This document shows positions 39,366-43,351 of a stretch of 43,351 nucleotides of DNA, one piece after another. Below the pieces are notes generated by a model, which was not told the origin of the DNA, made no database searches, and worked only from the letters and a program-made list of their open reading frames with translations. Each line of letters starts with the position of its first letter. Positions within the stretch are counted from its first letter, which is position 1. A program made the position numbers and the translations under genes. The DNA is from Rhizobium freirei PRF 81 (GTDB taxonomy: Bacteria; Pseudomonadota; Alphaproteobacteria; Rhizobiales; Rhizobiaceae). The DNA is taken from positions 452,501 to 495,851 of the forward strand of contig NZ_AQHN01000056.1 in assembly GCF_000359745.1 (NCBI RefSeq), in the 5' to 3' direction.

Positions 39366-40244
39366 ATGATCGAGATTTCCCGTCAAAAGCCGAAATTCCG
39401 CTTTGCTCCGAGCCCCAACGGCCCATTGCATCTCGGCCATGCGCTGTCGGCCATCCTCAACCACGACATGGCGGCAAAAGCCGGCGGCGATTTCCTGCTG
39501 CGCATCGAAGACATAGATCAGACGCGCTGCACACCCGATTTCGAAAAAGGCATCTACACCGATCTTTCCTGGCTCGGCCTTCGCTGGCAGGAGCCGGTGC
39601 GCCGGCAGTCCGAACATTTCCCGGCCTATCAGGAAGCGCTGCAGACGCTTATCGAACGCGGCCTCGTCTACCCGGCCTTCCTGACGCGCGGCGAAGTCAA
39701 GGCACGCGTCGCAGCTTTCGGGGCGAATAGCGAATCCTGGCAGCGCGACCCGGACGGCACGCCGCTCTATCCCTCTGACGATCGCGAGCGCAGCGCGGCC
39801 GAGCGGCAGCGCCTGCTGGCATCGGGCATGAAACATGCCTGGCGTCTCGACATGGAAAAGGCGCGTGCGGCAGGCGGGCCGCTCCACTGGCAGGAAAGCG
39901 GCGATGGCGAGACGGGCGTCATCTCTGCCGACCCGGCCGCCTGGGGCGATGTCGTGCTGTCGCGCTCCGATGCACCCTCAAGCTATCATCTTTCTGTCGT
40001 CGTCGACGACGCGGTGCAGGGCATCACAAATGTCGTGCGCGGGCTCGACCTCTTCCACGCCACCTCGATCCATCGCCTGCTGCAGACGCTGCTTGGCCTG
40101 CCGGAACCGCTCTATCACCATCACCGCCTGCTCCTCGGCAGCGACGGCAAGAAGCTGTCCAAGAGCATGGGCGATACGGGCATTGCCGAATGGCGCCGAC
40201 AGGGCTTGTCACCGGCGGAGCTTCGCCGCCGCATCGGCCTCTGA
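39366..40244 (+). CDS. gluQ: Glutamyl-Q tRNA(Asp) synthetase
   Basis: GluQ-RS attaches glutamate to the queuosine base of tRNA-Asp. The 292-residue product is a truncated glutamyl-tRNA synthetase without the anticodon-binding domain. It has the class I HIGH-like motif PLHLGHAL (about residue 19-26) and KLSKS (KKLSKSMGD). The zinc-binding cysteines of the E. coli enzyme are not visible in the YPAFLTRGEV region. The ATG at 39366 is chosen since the upstream frame overlaps the divergent glycosylase gene. Its 3' end overlaps the next, convergent gene by 36 bases. Confidence 0.95.
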   Translation: MIEISRQKPKFRFAPSPNGPLHLGHALSAILNHDMAAKAGGDFLLRIEDIDQTRCTPDFEKGIYTDLSWLGLRWQEPVRRQSEHFPAYQEALQTLIERGLVYPAFLTRGEVKARVAAFGANSESWQRDPDGTPLYPSDDRERSAAERQRLLASGMKHAWRLDMEKARAAGGPLHWQESGDGETGVISADPAAWGDVVLSRSDAPSSYHLSVVVDDAVQGITNVVRGLDLFHATSIHRLLQTLLGLPEPLYHHHRLLLGSDGKKLSKSMGDTGIAEWRRQGLSPAELRRRIGL

Positions 40245-41165
40245 TTCGGAGGATGGCTTCTCCGCCGGTGCCTCGGCAGCGGCGCGGCCCGCCGCCTTGC
40301 CGAAAAGCAGCCGCCGCACGCGGAATTTCATCAGCGCCGCGTTGATCTCCGCCCCCATGATGAAGATCACGGCCAGCATATAGAGGAAGATCAGCACGAT
40401 CATCACCGACGCCAAGCCGGCATAGGTGGCGGTGTAATTGGCGAAGGTCGAGAGATAATAGGCAAAGAGCAGCGCCCCGACCGACCAGAAGATCAAGGTC
40501 AGCAAGACGCCGGGAATAACATCGAGCAGCCGCCTGCGCCCGGCCGCGAGCCACAGATGCAGGATCATCAGCCCCGCCAGAAGCAGGAAGATCGTGCCGT
40601 AGATACGCCAGCTGAAGACGATGTCGAGGATATCGGCGAGCTTCGGCAGCCATTGCCGGGTGTAGTTGAGCGCCAGCGGCACGGCGACGAGGAGAATGCT
40701 GAGGATCGCGAAGATCAGCACCGCGATGAGCACATAGCCGAGGCTCGCGAGGCGGTTGAAATACCACGGCCGGGTTTCTGGCACACGATAGGCGCGGTTC
40801 AGCGAGATGCGCAGCGCCTCGACGCCATTCGAGGCGAAGTAGGCGGCTGCAAGCACGGAGATCGTCAAAAGGCCGCCGCGCGGTATGGTCAGCACCTGCA
40901 CGACCTGATCGGCGAGCGGCTTGGCGATCGCCTCCGGCCAAGTGTCGAAAATCAGATGCACCGCCGTCGACGAAAACTGGCTGGCGCCGAGAAAGCTTGC
41001 GAGCGCGGTGCCGAAGATCAGGAAAGGGAAAACCGCGAGCAACGTCGAAAGCGCGACATGGCTCGCCATGGCGAACCCGTCATCCTCGACGAAATGGAAC
41101 ACTGCGTCGTAGATCACCTTGTAAATCGTCCGCAGGGCTGTCGGCATTCCATCTCCGCCTGACAT
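40209..41165 (-). CDS. YihY/virulence factor BrkB family membrane protein
   Basis: A 318-residue inner-membrane protein with about six hydrophobic segments. The family signature is clear: DDGFAMASHVALSTLLAVFP near the N-terminus, FASNGVEALRISLNRAY, and a C-terminal ASVMIVLIFLYMLAVIFIMG with GAEINAAL. The cytoplasmic tail is rich in A, E and K. Function of the family is not settled. The start at 41165 is preferred (AGGTG seven bases upstream); 41171 and 41147 are alternatives. Confidence 0.92.
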   Translation of the reverse strand: MSGGDGMPTALRTIYKVIYDAVFHFVEDDGFAMASHVALSTLLAVFPFLIFGTALASFLGASQFSSTAVHLIFDTWPEAIAKPLADQVVQVLTIPRGGLLTISVLAAAYFASNGVEALRISLNRAYRVPETRPWYFNRLASLGYVLIAVLIFAILSILLVAVPLALNYTRQWLPKLADILDIVFSWRIYGTIFLLLAGLMILHLWLAAGRRRLLDVIPGVLLTLIFWSVGALLFAYYLSTFANYTATYAGLASVMIVLIFLYMLAVIFIMGAEINAALMKFRVRRLLFGKAAGRAAAEAPAEKPSSESEADAAAKLRR

Positions 41166-41245
41166 CGGCATTCACCTGCCGGTTGTCGATTGTGTCGGGT
41201 CCCTGAATATGGGAAACGAGACCTGATTTGTACAGGAATCATCCC

Positions 41246-42079
41246 ATGACGGAACAACGCATTATCCTGTTGACTGGTTGCTCCTCCGGAATCGGCGCCC
41301 ATTGCGCGCGGGCGCTGAAGGCTGATGGATGGCGCGTGTTTGCAACCGTGCGCAGGCAAGAGGATCTGGCTCCGCTCGAGGCCGACGGCATCGAGGCGCT
41401 TCTCCTCGATTACACCCGTCCCGAGACGATTTCCGCCACCGTCGCAACGGTGCGCGAGCGCACGGGCGATCGCATCGACGCGCTCTTCAACAATGGCGCC
41501 TACGGCCAGACCGGCGCCGTCGAGGACCTGACGACCGACGTGCTGCGCGAACAGTTCGAGACGAACTTTTTCGGCTGGCACGAGCTGACGCGCCAGATCA
41601 TTCCGCTGATGCGCAGACAGGGCCACGGCCGCATCGTCAATTGCTCGTCCATCCTTGGACTGATCCCCTATCGCTTCCGTGGCGCCTATACCGCCTCGAA
41701 ATTCGCGCTCGAGGGGCTGACGATCACGCTCAGGATGGAGCTGCAGGACAGCGGCATCCATGTGAGCCTGATCGAACCTGGTCCGATTGCGACACGCTTC
41801 ACCGCCAATGCGCTCGCCAAGGTTCACGAGCATATCGACCTCGAAGGTTCCGTCCATGCCGCCGAATACCGGCGGCAGCTCAGGCGCCTGGATGGCTCGG
41901 GGCCTATCAATAAGCACAAATTAGGCCCCGAAGCGGTCTATGATGTGCTAAAATCAGCTTTGAATGTGAAAAGCCCGCGGCCACATTATCTGGTAACGAC
42001 GCCTGCCAAGCAGGGCGTCCTCTTGAAAAGGCTATTGCCGGCTAACCTTTTCTATCGTCTGATGCGCCGGCTGGACTGA
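41246..42079 (+). CDS. Short-chain dehydrogenase/reductase (SDR)
   Basis: A 277-residue classical SDR. The nucleotide-binding motif is TGCSSGIG, the NNAG motif appears as NNGAYG, and the catalytic residues lie in VNCSSILG and YTASK. The C-terminal extension (about 220-277) is basic. Substrate not deducible. The ATG at 41246 has AGGAA about eight bases upstream. Confidence 0.93.
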   Translation: MTEQRIILLTGCSSGIGAHCARALKADGWRVFATVRRQEDLAPLEADGIEALLLDYTRPETISATVATVRERTGDRIDALFNNGAYGQTGAVEDLTTDVLREQFETNFFGWHELTRQIIPLMRRQGHGRIVNCSSILGLIPYRFRGAYTASKFALEGLTITLRMELQDSGIHVSLIEPGPIATRFTANALAKVHEHIDLEGSVHAAEYRRQLRRLDGSGPINKHKLGPEAVYDVLKSALNVKSPRPHYLVTTPAKQGVLLKRLLPANLFYRLMRRLD

Positions 42080-42080
42080 A

Positions 42081-42180
42081 GCAATCCCGGGAAAGTGCGG
42101 AGCGGTTTTCCGCACGGAATTGCATAGGAATCTTGAAATGGAGCGGCTCGGAAATTCCGGGAAAGGCTGAACCGCTTTGA
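42081..42180 (+). repeat. Rhizobial palindromic intergenic repeat, copy B
   Basis: Plus-strand sequence matches the minus strand of copy A (2014-2112): GCAATCCCGGGAAAGTGCGG, AGCGGTTTTCCG, GGAATTGC, then GAGCGGCTCGG and GGCTGAACCGCT. It lies between the SDR gene and the HIG1-type gene and begins two bases after the SDR stop. Two hairpins are possible, as in copy A. Confidence 0.82.
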
Positions 42181-42199
42181 AGACAAGGATGGAGGAGCC

Positions 42200-42403
42200 A
42201 TGTCGACCGTCACCTATACCGCCGCCATCATTGTCATGGGCCTCGTCGCGATCGTTCTCGTTCGCGGCCTGCTGAACATGATGAAAGGCGACAATCCCAA
42301 CCTTTCGAACCGGCTGATGCAGCTGCGCGTCCTGCTGCAGGCTGTCGCGGTCATTCTGATCATGCTGACGCTGTGGCTGACCGGCGGCGGCCGCCCGGCC
42401 TAG
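42200..42403 (+). CDS. HIG1-domain twin transmembrane protein
   Basis: A 67-residue membrane protein with two hydrophobic segments (about 5-27 and 42-62) and a loop NPNLSNRLMQLRVLLQ between them. The NRLMQLRVLLQAVAV pattern is that of the HIG1 domain (mitochondrial Rcf1/HIGD family, cytochrome oxidase-supporting proteins). The ATG at 42200 has GGAGGAG directly upstream. It lies between repeat copies, and its TAG stop is the first triplet of the next repeat. Confidence 0.78.
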   Translation: MSTVTYTAAIIVMGLVAIVLVRGLLNMMKGDNPNLSNRLMQLRVLLQAVAVILIMLTLWLTGGGRPA

Positions 42404-42451
42404 AGCCGGATGATTTTAGGTCGAATCGACGTAAAATCTGAATCCGCTCTA
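42401..42451. repeat. Rhizobial palindromic repeat, second family (copy D)
   Basis: A 51-base imperfect palindrome, TAGAGCCGGATGATTTTAGG on the left and CGTAAAATCTGAATCCGCTCTA-like on the right, around GTCGAATCGAC. Its first three bases are the TAG stop of the HIG1-type gene. It differs from copies A-C and looks like a different element common in Rhizobium. Confidence 0.75.
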
Positions 42452-42464
42452 GAATCAAAGAAGT

Positions 42465-42564
42465 AGAGCAATTCCAGGAAAAGTGCGTAGCGCTTTTCCG
42501 TCCGGAATTGCGTAAAACAGGGGGGTAGAGCGCTTCGCGACCCGAAGAAAAGCGAAAGGCTCTA
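42465..42564 (+). repeat. Rhizobial palindromic intergenic repeat, copy C
   Basis: AGAGCAATTCCAGGAAAAGTG, then AGCGCTTTTCCGTCCGGAATTG match the first half of copies A and B closely; the second half (GTAGAGCGCTTCGCG to AAAGGCTCTA) is diverged. It fills most of the gap before the adenosyltransferase gene. Confidence 0.78.
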
Positions 42565-42578
42565 ACCACAGGAAGACG

Positions 42579-43157
42579 ATGGTCAAGCTCAACAAGATCT
42601 ATACCAAGACCGGCGATGACGGCACCACAGGTCTTGTCGCCGGCCCGAGACGCCTGAAGCACGACTTGCGCGTTGAAAGCTACGGCACAGTCGACGAGAC
42701 CAATTCCGCCATCGGCGTCGCCCGGCTGCATATGGCCGACATGCCCACTCTCGATGCCATGCTGATGCGGATCCAGAACGATCTCTTCGATCTCGGCGCC
42801 GATCTTTCGACGCCTGAAACGGACGAGCCCCCTGCCTATGAGCCGTTGCGCATCGTCGACCATCAGGTCGAACGTCTCGAACGCCATATAGACGCGCTCA
42901 ATGCCGATCTTGAGCCTTTGAAATCTTTCGTTCTCCCGGCCGGCAGCCCGGCTTCCGCCCATCTGCACCTTGCCCGCACGATTGCCCGGCGCGCGGAACG
43001 CCTCATGGTGGCGCTGTCGCGCAGCGAGGGCGAACGCGTGAGCCCGGCGGCGCTGAAATATGTCAACCGGCTCTCCGATTTTCTCTTCGTCGCCGCCCGC
43101 CACGCCAATAATCATGGCCGCGCCGATGTGCTGTGGGTTCCGGGTAAAAATCGGTAG
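42579..43157 (+). CDS. Cob(I)alamin adenosyltransferase, PduO type
   Basis: This enzyme makes adenosylcobalamin from cob(I)alamin and ATP. The 192-residue product has the N-terminal ATP-binding motif YTKTGDDGTTGL (8-19), the conserved ESYGTVDETNSAIG, and the C-terminal RRAERLMVALSR and YVNRLSDFLFVAARHAN segments of the PduO family, distinct from CobA/BtuR. GGAAGAC is upstream of the ATG at 42579. Rhizobia use adenosylcobalamin in methylmalonyl-CoA mutase and a ribonucleotide reductase. Confidence 0.93.
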   Translation: MVKLNKIYTKTGDDGTTGLVAGPRRLKHDLRVESYGTVDETNSAIGVARLHMADMPTLDAMLMRIQNDLFDLGADLSTPETDEPPAYEPLRIVDHQVERLERHIDALNADLEPLKSFVLPAGSPASAHLHLARTIARRAERLMVALSRSEGERVSPAALKYVNRLSDFLFVAARHANNHGRADVLWVPGKNR

Positions 43158-43351
43158 CGACGCGCGCCAATCAACGGAAGCAGGCATATTGACGTTAACG
43201 TAAACGTTATTTATGCGTTTAAAGCAATTCGTCTCTCTGCGGCCTGGAAGCGTTGTATTTGGGAAAAAAACGCGTATCCATGTCGCCATTCGACAAATGG
43301 AATGGCGCTTGGCAGCGCATGTTCTTGGGCAGTCATGTTGAAGGAAGGATT
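43158..43351. other. Leader of a gene beyond the window
   Basis: After the adenosyltransferase stop come the operator candidate, AT-rich sequence and, at the very end, GAAGGAAGG, a strong ribosome binding site just before the edge. In my memory of rhizobial chromosomes etfB often follows here. A frame from the ATG at 43280 (MSPFDKWNGAWQRMFLGSH) also stays open to the end, so a partial gene of unknown type cannot be ruled out. Confidence 0.4.
43189..43209. promoter_or_regulatory. Candidate LiuR-type palindromic operator
   Basis: TTGACGTTAACGTAAACGTTA contains the palindrome ACGTTAACGT (43192-43201) and AACGTAAACGTT (43197-43208). Such overlapping ACGT palindromes are what I remember of MerR-family LiuR sites controlling branched-chain amino acid and fatty acid catabolism in proteobacteria. 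It lies 140 bases before a Shine-Dalgarno-like GAAGGAAGG at the window end. Attribution is inference. Confidence 0.45.

Overview
The window looks like chromosomal DNA of a Rhizobiaceae alphaproteobacterium, most likely Rhizobium sensu lato (etli/leguminosarum/tropici-like). Reasons: high GC, rhizobial family content and gene order (clpB, DUF4167, prmC, prfA, ptsP, lysC, divergent ubiG; then grxC, carbon-nitrogen hydrolase, DUF1178; then PpiC, argJ, Nudix, divergent secA), and several copies of AGAGCGG/GCAATTCC-type palindromic intergenic repeats that I associate with rhizobia. Genus assignment is inference from gene recognition, not a database search.

Layout. 1-1911: 3' part of an M23 metallopeptidase gene that starts before the window. 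2014-2112: palindromic repeat between convergent genes. 2114-11794 (minus strand): clpB, a DUF4167 protein with an Asn/Gly/Arg-rich N-terminus, prmC overlapping prfA, ptsP and lysC. 11966-13608: a secreted protein of unknown function and ubiG. 13636-16593 (minus): a five-gene tight cluster, comF, grxC, nitrilase-like hydrolase, DUF1178, DUF3291. 16688-18897: a divergent methyltransferase-like gene, an isolated Flp pilin and two small membrane proteins. 18940-22346 (minus): PpiC isomerase, argJ, GNAT and Nudix genes, divergent from secA (22591-25311), which has candidate promoters and a strong terminator. 25483-28176: a polysaccharide flippase and a CelD/BioF2-like acetyltransferase in tandem. 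28163-34323: acyl-CoA synthetase, aldo/keto reductase, methyltransferase, and a divergent TetR/MFS pair.

Accessory part. tRNA-Leu(CAA) at 34465-34549 is followed by about 2.1 kb of visibly AT-richer DNA: two overlapping genes (a small membrane protein and a sugar-transferase-like protein that seems to have lost the catalytic segment) and a truncated tyrosine-recombinase remnant. I read this as a decayed island at the tRNA gene. Core DNA resumes at 36738 with a YqaA/DedA-type protein and dsbB, preceded by a hairpin that would hide the ribosome binding site.

37349-43351: dsbB, a REP-like palindrome, an HNH nuclease, a 3-methyladenine glycosylase divergent from gluQ, a YihY-type membrane protein, an SDR, a HIG1-type small membrane protein sandwiched between three intergenic repeats, and a PduO-type cobalamin adenosyltransferase. 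The window ends in a leader with a LiuR-like palindromic box and a Shine-Dalgarno sequence for a gene beyond the edge (possibly etfB, by remembered rhizobial gene order).

Most of the window is ordinary housekeeping sequence. The points most worth a second look are the island pair with the catalytically degenerate transferase, the SD-sequestering hairpin before the DedA/dsbB pair, the HIG1 gene among the repeats (and stop codons supplied by repeats), and the low-complexity DUF4167 protein beside clpB.
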